Origin: an uncultured Collinsella sp.
GTDB lineage: Bacteria; Actinomycetota; Coriobacteriia; Coriobacteriales; Coriobacteriaceae
Assembly: GCA_902493515.1 (NCBI GenBank)
Contig: CABUPE010000005.1
Span: 15,319-79,318 of the forward strand
Length of the DNA: 64,000 bases
Direction: 5' to 3'
The position numbers were made by a program, and so were the translations under genes. The notes below the pieces were generated by a model. It ran no database searches and had not been told where the DNA came from. It was given only the letters and a program-made list of their open reading frames with translations. The stretch's first letter is position 1; the number at the start of each line of letters is the position of its first letter. Below are positions 54,112-62,783 of the stretch, one piece after another.

Positions 54112-55212
54112 ATGCACAACAAGCGCGTGCTCGTCGCCATGAGCGGCGGCGTCGATTCCAGCGTGACCGCGTACCTGCTCAAGCGCCAGGGATACGAATG
54201 CGTCGGCGCCACCATGCGCCTCACCTGCCCCGCGCCCGACCCCGCCACGGGCATGAGTAAGGTCGACCGCGACATCGCCGATGCAAAGGCCGTCGCCGAG
54301 CGCCTGGGGATCCCCCATCACGTACTCGACCTGCAGCAGACCTTCGACCATAGCGTTATCGAGCGCTTTGTGAACGCCTACCAGGAGGGGCTGACGCCCA
54401 ATCCGTGCATTATCTGCAACCGCCACATAAAGTTTGGCGCGCTGCTCGATGCGGCGCTGGACATGGGCTGCGACTACATCGCCACGGGACATTACGCCAA
54501 AACAAGCCAGGCGGCAGACGGCACCTGGCAGCTACATCGCGGCGAAGATCCCAAAAAGGACCAAAGCTACTTTTTGTATTCGCTCACGCAGGAGCGCCTG
54601 GCGCACACGATCTTTCCGCTGGCAGGCCTGGATAAAGAGCGCGACGTGCGCCGCATAGCCGCCGAACAGGGCTTCATAAACGCCAAGAAGGCCGAAAGCG
54701 AGAACATCTGCTTTATTCCAGACGGTGACTACGCGGGCTATATCGAGCGTCGCTGCGGACATCCCGCTGCACCGGGCGACATTGTGTGGCGCGACGGCAG
54801 CGTGGTCGGGCGCCACAACGGCGCGCTGCGCTACACCATCGGCCAGCGCAAGGGCTTGGGCGTCGCGATGGCGCATCCCGTGTACGTAACGGGCGTCGAC
54901 ACCGCCAACAACATTGTGCATCTGGGCGAGGCCGAGGACCTGACGGCCACAGCGCTCACGGCCAACGACTGGATCTGGAGCGCGCCGGACGCACGCATGG
55001 AGGCAGAGCTCGATGCCGGCGGCATTCACGTGGGCGCAAAGTACCGCTACCGTCAGAAAGACCAGGCAGCAACCCTTACGCGCGGCGAAGACGGGCAAAT
55101 GCTGCTAACTTTTGACGAGCCGCAGCGCGCCATCGCCCCCGGCCAGGCTGTCGTCGTCTACCGCGGCGACGTCGTCCTCGGCGGCGGCACCGTTACGGCA
55201 GCCATCAGGTAG
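54112..55212 (+). CDS. mnmA: tRNA-specific 2-thiouridylase MnmA
   Basis: 366 residues forming 2-thiouridine at wobble position 34. The PP-loop AMSGGVDSSVTAYLLK is at residues 8-23. NPCIICNRHIKFG carries the nucleophilic Cys, GHYAKT the tRNA-contact motif, and SENICFIPDGDY the second catalytic Cys. AAGGAG lies before ATG 54112. It follows cysK on the same strand, so cysteine supply and sulfur transfer are close together, but the terminator between them argues for separate transcripts. Confidence 0.96.
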   Translation: MHNKRVLVAMSGGVDSSVTAYLLKRQGYECVGATMRLTCPAPDPATGMSKVDRDIADAKAVAERLGIPHHVLDLQQTFDHSVIERFVNAYQEGLTPNPCIICNRHIKFGALLDAALDMGCDYIATGHYAKTSQAADGTWQLHRGEDPKKDQSYFLYSLTQERLAHTIFPLAGLDKERDVRRIAAEQGFINAKKAESENICFIPDGDYAGYIERRCGHPAAPGDIVWRDGSVVGRHNGALRYTIGQRKGLGVAMAHPVYVTGVDTANNIVHLGEAEDLTATALTANDWIWSAPDARMEAELDAGGIHVGAKYRYRQKDQAATLTRGEDGQMLLTFDEPQRAIAPGQAVVVYRGDVVLGGGTVTAAIR

Positions 55213-55220
55213 CCGCGGGA

Positions 55221-56594
55221 TTATCGCCGCACGTGTCGAAGCACTCCAACAGCAGCATTCACCTCGATAACGCGACGCTCCAGGCCGCGGCGAATGGACT
55301 CGAGCCGACCCTCCGCCGTGGCCCACTTGCTCTGCGAAAGAATCATTATCGCTTCATCAACAAATCCGTTGAGCCGCGATGAGTCGAACCAATCGAGCGA
55401 GTCCGCAAGCGCCAGTTGGACGGAAGGATTGGGTCCAAACGGCTTAGCGGCAAACCCAAACTCCCCAGCTGCGAGCACAGCAGTTGGCACGTTATACCAC
55501 AGACAGTTGCCGCTATCGAACAGCGGTGCATGCCTTATCTCCAAGGTATCGACATTGCGGATGATGCCGAAGTTTCGCCAATGGCGATCGCTGTTGGCCA
55601 AAAGGGCGTCGCAAACGATCATCTGCGACATAGACCTTCTCACGGCAACCTCGTCTGCTCCATGCTTACCAAGGAAGCGGCAGTACCGGTCGTACGTCGA
55701 GTTTCCTCGCTGGCCGCCAAGGGCGTTCTTAACGTAAACAGCCGGAACATATTCCTCGCGGCCGTCAAGAAAGTCGTCGCACAGACACACAGGGCCATCG
55801 AACATCCGCTCAACCGCATAAGGAACAAACTCACCCTCTGACAGCAAGCGACGATGTAGAGCCGTTGCAACCGCCTCGTTAAAGGGACGTTGATCGTCCA
55901 TGCCGCATCCCTTGACCAGAACGCGAACGCCGTTGCGAATCATCCACGATTTAGGGAGCTCACCCTCGGACGTGTTATCCGGATTTTTAAGACCGATGCC
56001 TTCCAACCAACCCGAACGCTCTTCGGGCGCCGATCGCTCAAATTCGTTCTCGAAGTAATTGAGGTTTCGCCATTCGAGCCCGTCGCATTCTGCCGGCCGC
56101 AGCCAATAGCAATCCGAAAGCGAGAGGCCCAGGCACTGAACCGGCACCTCAACGCCGTTGACAATCCCTAGCTCGCGGTAGCGCGAGATAAGCCCAGGGC
56201 GAACATCGGGCACCGACCGATGCCCCCACCACGCGTTGAGCTCCCGCTTATTCACCGTTGGAGAAGAACTCGAGCATGTGCCAAACGGCATTCGTTGCGC
56301 ATCGAGGACCTCGGCGATTTCGAAGGGAAACTCGCGCGTCGGATCAAATGAGACATGCGCGACCTCATGGTCGGCCGACATCAGCGTAAACTTGCGTCCC
56401 ACATCGGCTGCAGGACGGCGCCCTCGTTTGCGGACCTTTTGATAGGCGATCGCAGAATTGTACTCGACCATCTTCCGGCCGCCCACAATATCGCACGCAA
56501 GCGTCCCCGATGCGGCAAGTTGCGATATACGGGCTTTCGTAACGCCCAACAGGCGGGCCGCATCACCCATAGACAAGTACTCAGATGTATTCAT
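55221..56594 (-). CDS. HTH-HipA-like kinase fusion
   Basis: 457 residues. A DNA-binding helix-turn-helix of the excisionase/MerR type is at the N-terminus (MGDAARLLGVTKARISQLAA, about 9-28), followed by a basic linker (KVRKRGRR). The C-terminal half resembles the HipA kinase lobe: LANSDRHWRNFGII matches the HipA catalytic loop with Asp and Asn, and APLFDSGN the metal-binding Asp. No separate HipB antitoxin is present, so toxin and regulator may be one chain. ATG 56594 is favoured by GAGGTG 9 nt upstream; earlier starts are possible. It is more AT-rich than mnmA, with an AT-rich upstream region. Autoregulation is inferred. Confidence 0.82.
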   Translation of the reverse strand: MNTSEYLSMGDAARLLGVTKARISQLAASGTLACDIVGGRKMVEYNSAIAYQKVRKRGRRPAADVGRKFTLMSADHEVAHVSFDPTREFPFEIAEVLDAQRMPFGTCSSSSPTVNKRELNAWWGHRSVPDVRPGLISRYRELGIVNGVEVPVQCLGLSLSDCYWLRPAECDGLEWRNLNYFENEFERSAPEERSGWLEGIGLKNPDNTSEGELPKSWMIRNGVRVLVKGCGMDDQRPFNEAVATALHRRLLSEGEFVPYAVERMFDGPVCLCDDFLDGREEYVPAVYVKNALGGQRGNSTYDRYCRFLGKHGADEVAVRRSMSQMIVCDALLANSDRHWRNFGIIRNVDTLEIRHAPLFDSGNCLWYNVPTAVLAAGEFGFAAKPFGPNPSVQLALADSLDWFDSSRLNGFVDEAIMILSQSKWATAEGRLESIRRGLERRVIEVNAAVGVLRHVRR

Positions 56595-56672
56595 ATGCCG
56601 CATCACCTCATTAAGTAATTTACGCGTTTAGTTAATAGATTACATATATCATAATACTAAACAGACTGAAGC

Positions 56673-56700
56673 GAAAAAAAGGCCCGAGCAATCGGGCCTT
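56673..56700 (-). terminator. Terminator after the M42 peptidase
   Basis: AAGGCCCGA / TCGGGCCTT stem with a 4-nt loop, followed on the minus strand by TTTTTT. Confidence 0.85.
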
Positions 56701-56732
56701 AGCGATGGTCAGCCGAGTCGCAAGCTGCTCCC

Positions 56733-57776
56733 CTAGCGCTGTACGTAGGCGCGGACGAGCTCGAAGGTGTTGCGCACGCCGTCCATGTGGCTGCGCTCGT
56801 AGTTGTGGCTCGCGTACACGCCGGGGCCGATCAGGCCGTGACGGATGTCGTAGCCGGCCGAGAGCGTGGCCTCAACGTCCGAGCCGTAGTGCGGATACAC
56901 ATCGATGGCGTAATCGAGCTCCAGCTCGCGCGCGATGTTGGACAGCGTGGTTACCAGGTCGTAGTTGTAGGGGCCGCCCGAATCCTTGGCGCAAATCGAC
57001 ACCATGCGCTCGGTGCAGCCCAGGTCGTCGCCCACGCAGCCCATGTCCACGCTGATCATCTCGCGCGTGTCGGCCGGCACAAAGGCACCGCCATGGCCGA
57101 CCTCCTCGTACACGGTAAAGAGCAGCGAAACCTTACGCGAAAGCGTCACCTCGCCAGCGGCGACGGCGCGGGCGAGACCCAGTAGAATCGCCGCGGACAG
57201 CTTGTCGTCAAGGAAGCGACTCTTGATGTAGCCGCTCTCCGTCACCGTGGTACGCGGATCCATAGCGATGATGTCGCCGGTCTGAATGCCCAGCTCAAGC
57301 ACATCGTCCTTGCTGTCGACATTCTCATCGAGCAGGATTTCCATGTTCTTCTCGATGGTCTTGACCGGCTCGTCGGCCACATGCGCCGAAGGCTCGGTAT
57401 TGAGGACCACGCCCGTGTACACATTGCCGTCGCGCGTGTAGACGGTGCAGTTCTCGCCATCGGCCGTAGACCACTGGTGCCCACCAAGCGTCGTGGGACG
57501 CAGGCGGCCATTGTCCTTAATGGAGCGCACCATGGCGCCCAGGGTGTCGACATGGCTCGCCAACACAAGCGGCTCGCCCTCGCCGCCAAGCTCAACGAGC
57601 ATGTTACCCTTATTAGAACGCTCAGGCCAAAACCCCATATCGCGCAGGGTCTCCATCAGATAATCAGTCGCCGCACGGGTATAGCCGGTAGGCGAAGCAA
57701 TAGAAGTCAGCGTCTTAAGCTGTCCTGCGATATAGGAGAGCGTCTCCTCTAGAGAAGCATCAATATTAGAAGTCAT
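56733..57776 (-). CDS. M42 family metallopeptidase (glutamyl/deblocking aminopeptidase type)
   Basis: 347 residues. The two-metal site is complete: ASHVDT (His), SRFLDDK (bridging Asp), FTVYEEVGHGG (catalytic Glu pair), ISVDMG (Asp) and GVYASHNYERSH (His). M42 enzymes form large tetrahedral complexes that trim peptides from the N-terminus. ATG 57776 is chosen because GGAAGG lies 6 nt before it; ATG 57782 directly abuts the site. It is a single gene with a terminator behind it. Confidence 0.93.
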   Translation of the reverse strand: MTSNIDASLEETLSYIAGQLKTLTSIASPTGYTRAATDYLMETLRDMGFWPERSNKGNMLVELGGEGEPLVLASHVDTLGAMVRSIKDNGRLRPTTLGGHQWSTADGENCTVYTRDGNVYTGVVLNTEPSAHVADEPVKTIEKNMEILLDENVDSKDDVLELGIQTGDIIAMDPRTTVTESGYIKSRFLDDKLSAAILLGLARAVAAGEVTLSRKVSLLFTVYEEVGHGGAFVPADTREMISVDMGCVGDDLGCTERMVSICAKDSGGPYNYDLVTTLSNIARELELDYAIDVYPHYGSDVEATLSAGYDIRHGLIGPGVYASHNYERSHMDGVRNTFELVRAYVQR

Positions 57777-57817
57777 ATGCATCCTTCCAAGTAAAACTAA
57801 GACCGAGTCCCGATTTT

Positions 57818-57897
57818 AACCGTTCTGCACGTGCAATGCCCCAGGAGCCGAGCCGCCTCCAGACGTCCCCGCACCGGTTTTGTGCACGTGCACGGTT
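57818..57897. repeat. Short inverted repeat upstream of the M42 gene
   Basis: AACCGTTCTGCACGTGCA (57818-57835) and, inverted, TGCACGTGCACGGTTT (57882-57897). Their cores share the palindrome TGCACGTGCA. This may be an operator or part of the repeat-rich stretch 57777-58380. Confidence 0.45.
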
Positions 57898-57986
57898 TAC
57901 AATCTCAATCTTGCATAAATCCTATTAGTATTTGCATAGAAATGAGGCATCTTTTTGCTTCGTCTCAGGGTGCCCCACCTTGGACC

Positions 57987-58220
57987 GTGCAAAAAACGGA
58001 GTATTCAGCACCGTGGGCCCCAACGGCCCCATCACGAACGACAAAACGACGCGGTTACAGCAGTGTTGCAGGTCGTCGCAAAGCAGAAACTCAGTAACAA
58101 CCCCCTCCACTCATCGATAGCCCGCCCACAATGGCTGTCGATGGGCGCCTGCGGATCACTACCGCCCATTCACAACGTTATGCATTTTTAAGAGCTTGCT
58201 GAATACTCCCAAAAATGCAC
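57987..58220. mobile_element. Third MITE-like inverted-repeat unit
   Basis: The 234-bp unit is bounded by GTGCA, 6 nt, GGAGTATTCAGCA (57987-58010) and the inverted copy TGCTGAATACTCC, 6 nt, TGCAC (58197-58220). The six spacer bases differ (AAAAAC against TTTTTG). The interior has no coding frame of interest and holds GCATTTTT / AAAAATGC at its right end. The surrounding gap between the M42 peptidase and the FucO-type gene (57777-58380) has no recognised gene apart from this and the terminator. Confidence 0.55.
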
Positions 58221-58295
58221 GCAGGGGAGTGCACCACCTATCCGCAGCGGGCAGTACGCCTTGGTTTCGTCCGTCTCAGGGCATCGACGCAGCAC

Positions 58296-58327
58296 AAAAA
58301 GCCCCGCCGTGCGTAGCACGGCGGGGC
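58296..58327 (-). terminator. Terminator after the FucO-type gene
   Basis: GCCCCGCCGTGC / GCACGGCGGGGC stem with a GTA loop; the minus strand continues TTTTTG. Confidence 0.9.
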
Positions 58328-58380
58328 CAGCGGCAAGTCAAAAGACCATACACTTACGGGCGAAGGACCACCAAACTGAG

Positions 58381-59547
58381 CTAGGCAGCCGGGCAGATCT
58401 TCTTGAAGAGCTCGATGACGTCGTCGAGCGTCGCCTCGCGCGGGTTACCCGGGAAGCAAGCGTCGGCCATGGCGTCCTTGGCCAGGACCTCGATCTCGTC
58501 GGCCTTCATAGCCTCGCAGACGTGCGGGATATTCACGTCGGCGGAAAGCTGCTTGACGGCGGCGATAGCGGCGTCGGCAGCCTCGTCGGTGCTCATGCCC
58601 GTGGTGTCAACACCCATGGCAAGGGCAACCTTGGCCAGGCGCTCAGCGCAAACCGGCTTGTTGAACTCCATGGCGATCGGCAGCAGCATGGCGCAAGCGA
58701 CGCCGTGCGGGGTGTCGTAGTGAGCAGACAGGGTGTGAGCCATTGCGTGGTCGATGCCCAGGCCAACGTTGGAGAAGCCCATGCCGGCGACATACTGGCC
58801 AAGGGCCATGCCCTCGCGGCCGGAGCCGGGCTGGCCGGACTTGGCCTCGGCGACGGAGTCACGCAGGTTCTCGCTGATCAGCTTAATAGCCTCAAAGTGT
58901 AACATGTCAGAGAGCTCCCAAGCACCCTTGGTGGTGTAGCCCTCGATGGCGTGGGTCAGAGCGTCCATACCAGTGGAAGCGGTCAGGCCGGCGGGCATGG
59001 AAGCCATCATGTCAGGATCGACGACGGCAACCTCGGGGGCGTCGTTGGTGTCGACGCACACGAACTTGCGGACCTTCTCGGGGTCGGTGATGACGTAGTT
59101 GATGGTCACCTCGGCGGCGGTACCGGCGGTCGTCGGCACGGCGATGGTGAACACGGCGTGGTTCTTAGTGGGAGCAACGCCCTCGAGGCTGCGGACATCG
59201 GCGAACTCGGGGTTGTTGATGATGATGCCGATGGCCTTAGCGGTGTCCATGGAGGAGCCGCCACCGATGGTCACGATAGCGTCAGCCTCGGCGGCCTTAA
59301 AGGCCTCGACGCCGTCCTTGACGTTCTGGATAGTGGGGTTGGGCTTGATCTCGGAGTAGAGGCTCCAGGCGATGCCGGCGGCGTCGAGCTCGTCGGTCAC
59401 CTTAGCGGTAACGCCAAACTTGACCAGATCGGGGTCGGAGCAGACGAAGATCTTCTTGTAGCCGCGACGCTGAAGCTCGCCGGGAATCTCCTTGATGGCG
59501 CCGGAACCATGATAAGAGATGGTATTGAGAACGAAACGATTAGCCAT
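58381..59547 (-). CDS. fucO: Iron-containing alcohol dehydrogenase (lactaldehyde reductase type)
   Basis: 388 residues from ATG 59547, with GGGAGG 6 nt upstream. The NAD-binding TIGGGSSMDTAKAIG and the iron ligands in GMDALTHAIEGY (Asp, His) and GLGIDHAMAHTLSAHYDTPHG (two His) are intact. The closest named member appears to be FucO, reducing lactaldehyde to 1,2-propanediol, but other group III alcohol dehydrogenases share these motifs, and no fucose or rhamnose genes are adjacent. It is transcribed away from the RiPP island, sharing the upstream gap with it. Confidence 0.9.
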   Translation of the reverse strand: MANRFVLNTISYHGSGAIKEIPGELQRRGYKKIFVCSDPDLVKFGVTAKVTDELDAAGIAWSLYSEIKPNPTIQNVKDGVEAFKAAEADAIVTIGGGSSMDTAKAIGIIINNPEFADVRSLEGVAPTKNHAVFTIAVPTTAGTAAEVTINYVITDPEKVRKFVCVDTNDAPEVAVVDPDMMASMPAGLTASTGMDALTHAIEGYTTKGAWELSDMLHFEAIKLISENLRDSVAEAKSGQPGSGREGMALGQYVAGMGFSNVGLGIDHAMAHTLSAHYDTPHGVACAMLLPIAMEFNKPVCAERLAKVALAMGVDTTGMSTDEAADAAIAAVKQLSADVNIPHVCEAMKADEIEVLAKDAMADACFPGNPREATLDDVIELFKKICPAA

Positions 59548-59868
59548 TGATAGCCTCCCATCGTGTGCAGGGCACCCATTACGCCCCACGCTATGAGTCC
59601 CATCCTAACGCTTTTGAAACGAAAAACGCGTGAGAACGTCAAAATTGTTAAAGCGTTTCAACAGAATAACGGAGCCCTAGTCCTTCCCTCCCGACAGCAG
59701 CGAAGGCTAGATTATAGGAGCAATCGCCCAAAGAATACGACCGACTCAGTCTATAAATTGTTTCTGTTTTAGCAATATATGTTTGACAATACGTTTATAA
59801 ATGGTTACCTTATAGTAAACTTCTTAGTTCACTAAAATAACATTAGTGAAATGAAAGAGGCGGTAGAG
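59548..59868. promoter_or_regulatory. Divergent promoter region, start of the AT-rich island
   Basis: GC content falls sharply from about 59600 onward. TTGACA occurs at 59783 and TATAGT at 59811, but their 22-nt spacing is too long for a normal promoter. An 8-bp perfect inverted repeat TTCACTAA / TTAGTGAA (59828-59835, 59843-59850) lies just before the ribosome-binding site of the radical SAM gene and could be an operator for the RiPP cluster. Confidence 0.45.
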
Positions 59869-61296
59869 ATGTTAGTTCTACCCATAAAGACCCTCTTGGG
59901 CCACTACATTTATGATGCCAATCGAAACGAGATACTTGTAGTAAGCAAAGATCTCTTCAATTACATCTCAGAAGTCCAAGCAGGCGAAGTTTGCCCCGTC
60001 TCCTATAAATCAGACCAAGAATTCCAGTTACTACAATCATGTGGCTACTGCTGCGATTCGCCATTGCAGGATGTCGCTTATCCATCAATTGACCTTTTGA
60101 AAGTTAAGCTGGAAAGAAATTTACGGATGATAACCCTTCAGCTGACTCAATCTTGCAACTTCCGATGTGATTACTGTATCTATTCCGAAAACTCCTTATA
60201 CAACAGAACCCACAGTCATAACTCTATGTCTGTTTCGACGGCCAAACATGCAATCGAATTCTTTAAGATGCACTCGATTGACAACCCAAACCCGGTCGTA
60301 GCATTTTATGGAGGAGAACCTCTCCTTCGATTTAGTGAAATTAAGCTAATTACTCAATATGCAGAACAGGTATTTGAAGGAAAACACATCTCATTTCGAA
60401 TTACAACCAATTGCTCTCTTTTATCTGAAGATATGGTTAAATTCTTCTTCGATTCTGGACATGAATTCTATTTGCTAATCAGTCTTGACGGGCCGCAGCA
60501 AATCCATGATAAGTCTAGGCATTACGCTAATGGTGAGTCCTCATACCAAGCAGTTATAGACAATGTTCATATGATTTTAGACAACCATCCTGAACGCAAC
60601 AAATATATTCATTTTAATGCCGTAGTCGACACGAACAACATCTATAAAACAGTCTCTTCCTTTATAAATGATAAGGATATCGAGGCTTGCGATGTTCAAT
60701 TCAACTACTTGGAACGCAACGGACGTATCGCCCCCTACAATGACAAGTTCTCAAGTCAACTGAATTACGCCTTATTTAAAGCAAGAATTATGGACGAGCG
60801 CAAGATCGAAAAAGGAAACTGCAGCGATAGGCTCGCTTCATATACGCTTGCAAGCATCAACCAAAACATTAAGCGATTTGCACCTTCGAACATCCCAACA
60901 AAAGCTATACCCGGTGGTCCATGCGAGCCAGGAGTTACGCGTCTATTTGTGACAACAGCAGGAGCGCTTCTTCCTTGCGAAAGGGTCAGCGAAACAACCA
61001 AGGACATGTATATCGGTACATTGGATTCAGGATTTGATTTAGGTCAAATTGAAAAGATGATCAATGTTTCAAAGCTGACCAGCGATTCATGTAAAAAATG
61101 TTGGGCATTTCAGCTGTGCACTCAATGCATTAAAAGCGCAGATTGCAAAGGAGTAATTAGCCCTGATTACAAACGAACAGCATGCGACAACTCAAAACGA
61201 ATTGCCTTTGATCGACTTAATCAGAAAATACTTCGCTTTGAGCTTCATAGACACGAAGTGTCCATTACAACGGCTCTTAAAAGGAACAAGCGATAA
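59869..61296 (+). CDS. Radical SAM/SPASM peptide maturase (CcpM-like)
   Basis: 475 residues from ATG 59869, selected because GAGG lies 8 nt upstream (the ATG at 59851 has no site). A ~85-residue N-terminal region with paired strands (ANRNEILVVSKDLFNYISEV) may bind the leader peptide. The SAM cluster CNFRCDYC has Cys at 96, 100 and 103, and AFYGGEPLL is the GGE motif. The C-terminal SPASM region binds further clusters through CEPGVTRLFVT, LLPCERVSE and the sequence CKKCWAFQLCTQC with a final Cys. The layout matches maturases of clostridial Cys-rich peptides (TIGR04068). It should install thioether or other bonds in the peptide encoded at 62604-62783; the exact chemistry is unknown. Confidence 0.9.
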   Translation: MLVLPIKTLLGHYIYDANRNEILVVSKDLFNYISEVQAGEVCPVSYKSDQEFQLLQSCGYCCDSPLQDVAYPSIDLLKVKLERNLRMITLQLTQSCNFRCDYCIYSENSLYNRTHSHNSMSVSTAKHAIEFFKMHSIDNPNPVVAFYGGEPLLRFSEIKLITQYAEQVFEGKHISFRITTNCSLLSEDMVKFFFDSGHEFYLLISLDGPQQIHDKSRHYANGESSYQAVIDNVHMILDNHPERNKYIHFNAVVDTNNIYKTVSSFINDKDIEACDVQFNYLERNGRIAPYNDKFSSQLNYALFKARIMDERKIEKGNCSDRLASYTLASINQNIKRFAPSNIPTKAIPGGPCEPGVTRLFVTTAGALLPCERVSETTKDMYIGTLDSGFDLGQIEKMINVSKLTSDSCKKCWAFQLCTQCIKSADCKGVISPDYKRTACDNSKRIAFDRLNQKILRFELHRHEVSITTALKRNKR

Positions 61297-61301
61297 TAAT
61301 C

Positions 61302-62315
61302 ATGAAGACAATTGGACTTATATCTTTCACGAGAGCTGACTATCCTCTTCTAATTGGATTGCTAGGAGTTGGCTACAATATTCGGGTATCAACACCATGT
61401 GGCATTCTACCGGACGGCGTAGATGTTGCCAACCTTGTTAATTGCAAAGAAATTGGCATAAGAAATCGAATTAACTATGTAACGACAATCGATGAATCAG
61501 ACCTGGTTGTCGTTTTATCGACGAAAGAAAGCGCCACAGGACTCATAGAATTTAGTAAACACGCTGAAACCTATGCACATTCTGTAAATAAGAAGGTTGT
61601 CAGTCAACTCGCCACTGAACAAATTGAGTCTAGCAAAAGCGACATGCAGGAATTAGCCCTGATACCAAAAATTGTTGTCGGGAATCTATATACACCCGCC
61701 GATTCAACAATTACGTTTAGTAGCATCGTTAGCGAGATGAGAAAGCACCATCCCAATCTATGCGCTTTGAGCTTCAATCCTTTAAATGAAATCTGGGGCT
61801 GCAACACCCTTAGTTTTGATGGTGGCCAATCCGCCGTCATCAAAATGAATGAGCAGATCAACATCATCATTGAGAATGATAAATCCGACCTAGCTCTATT
61901 AGAAACGCCCAATGTGCTTATGAAATACGACGACCACATTTACGGAGATTACGGATTAGGATCGATTGCTGCATGTCGAGCTTTCTGCCCTGACTTGGCC
62001 ATTATCAATATCCCATACACGATAGCCGACTACGACATAATGCTTGGACTCATGCCCATAATTGAAACGCTAACGCAAGCAGAGAAAGTTCAATTTGAAA
62101 TTACAAACGAAGTACTTGACGCCACTGAAGGGTTGGAGACGCATAGGTTTCAAATAAGCTATTCATCTAGCGATAAAGCAATTCAAGCAGCAAGAGAACT
62201 TCGACTAAGAGGAATGCCCTGTTTCTCAGCCAGCTTAGATCCAGAAGAATCATTACTATGCTGCAAAACAATCGAGAACGAGTTGTTTGATTTCGATATT
62301 GGGGTGCTGAAATGA
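61302..62315 (+). CDS. Peptide maturation system protein, TIGR04066-like
   Basis: 337 residues, starting 5 nt after the radical SAM gene. The protein is alpha/beta with no catalytic motif that I can name: GLISFTRADYPLLIGLLGVG at the start, and ALLETPNVLMKYDDHIYGDY in the middle. It has several unpaired cysteines. Its size, position between the maturase and an acyl-carrier-related protein, and general pattern correspond to the TIGR04066 family that accompanies CcpM-type maturases. The assignment is from locus architecture and memory of the family, not from a search. Its stop overlaps the next start (ATGA). Confidence 0.75.
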   Translation: MKTIGLISFTRADYPLLIGLLGVGYNIRVSTPCGILPDGVDVANLVNCKEIGIRNRINYVTTIDESDLVVVLSTKESATGLIEFSKHAETYAHSVNKKVVSQLATEQIESSKSDMQELALIPKIVVGNLYTPADSTITFSSIVSEMRKHHPNLCALSFNPLNEIWGCNTLSFDGGQSAVIKMNEQINIIIENDKSDLALLETPNVLMKYDDHIYGDYGLGSIAACRAFCPDLAIINIPYTIADYDIMLGLMPIIETLTQAEKVQFEITNEVLDATEGLETHRFQISYSSSDKAIQAARELRLRGMPCFSASLDPEESLLCCKTIENELFDFDIGVLK

Positions 62316-62626
62316 CAGCATATCGTAAAGATGAAACCATCTACGCAGAAATCGAAAAAGCGATAAGCAATATTAGAGATTTGGATTTGACTCAATTTGA
62401 CCAAAATCTAAGAAATCAGCAATTGACCGACCCGCCATTCAACTTGTCCTCATCAGATTTAGTTCGACTGCTTATTTATCTTGAAAGCAGGTTTTCTGTT
62501 TACGTTGAGTACTCGTCGATTGAAAACCTAGGGTTCAACAGTGTTGAGGAGGTGAAGAAGGTAATAGAACAGTCAGAAACAATCGAACAATGGGAGGCAG
62601 ATCATGAGAAGTATTCGTCCATTTAA
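62312..62626 (+). CDS. Acyl-carrier-related protein of the peptide cluster
   Basis: 104 residues, all helical. The central FNLSSSDLVRLLIYLESRFS aligns with the acyl carrier helix 2 motif (LDSLDLVELVMALEE); Ser47 sits where the phosphopantetheine serine is, although the preceding Asp is a Ser. The second motif, LGFNSVEEVKKVIEQ, matches carrier helix 4. This resembles the acyl-carrier-related protein (TIGR04069) of the clostridial Cys-rich peptide systems. It may act as a carrier or purely as a protein scaffold. The start overlaps the previous gene by 4 nt and its end overlaps the precursor gene by 23 nt. Confidence 0.8.
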   Translation: MTAYRKDETIYAEIEKAISNIRDLDLTQFDQNLRNQQLTDPPFNLSSSDLVRLLIYLESRFSVYVEYSSIENLGFNSVEEVKKVIEQSETIEQWEADHEKYSSI

Positions 62627-62783
62627 CATGCATGCAGTAAATAGCGTCATTCATTTTGTTAGAAATTGCCCATGCGGTTATTGCAGCTGCATGTACTGCA
62701 ACATACTGCGCAATTCTCCGCACGAAGCAGAAGTCGGTTCCAATTCGATCGAGGCGATGACGCGTGGTGGCTACTGGTCCTAA
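62604..62783 (+). CDS. Cysteine-rich RiPP precursor peptide
   Basis: 59 residues, too short to be found by ordinary gene calling at 60 residues. ATG 62604 follows GGGAGG by 6 nt, an excellent ribosome-binding site. The N-terminal MRSIRPFNMHAVNSVIHFVR is a likely leader and the core CPCGYCSCMYC has five cysteines in eleven residues (22, 24, 27, 29, 32). A C-terminal follower NSPHEAEVGSNSIEAMTR, then GGYWS, completes it. Placed directly after the acyl-carrier-related gene and overlapped on both sides by its neighbours, it is the probable substrate of the radical SAM maturase. It resembles the CLI_3235-type Cys-rich peptides; product structure and activity are unknown. Confidence 0.82.
   Translation: MRSIRPFNMHAVNSVIHFVRNCPCGYCSCMYCNILRNSPHEAEVGSNSIEAMTRGGYWS

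Noticed and set aside
59783..59816. TTGACA ... TATAGT as promoter of the RiPP operon
   Set aside because: The 22-nt spacing is too long; no better -10 at 16-18 nt was found, so it is only mentioned as a candidate region.
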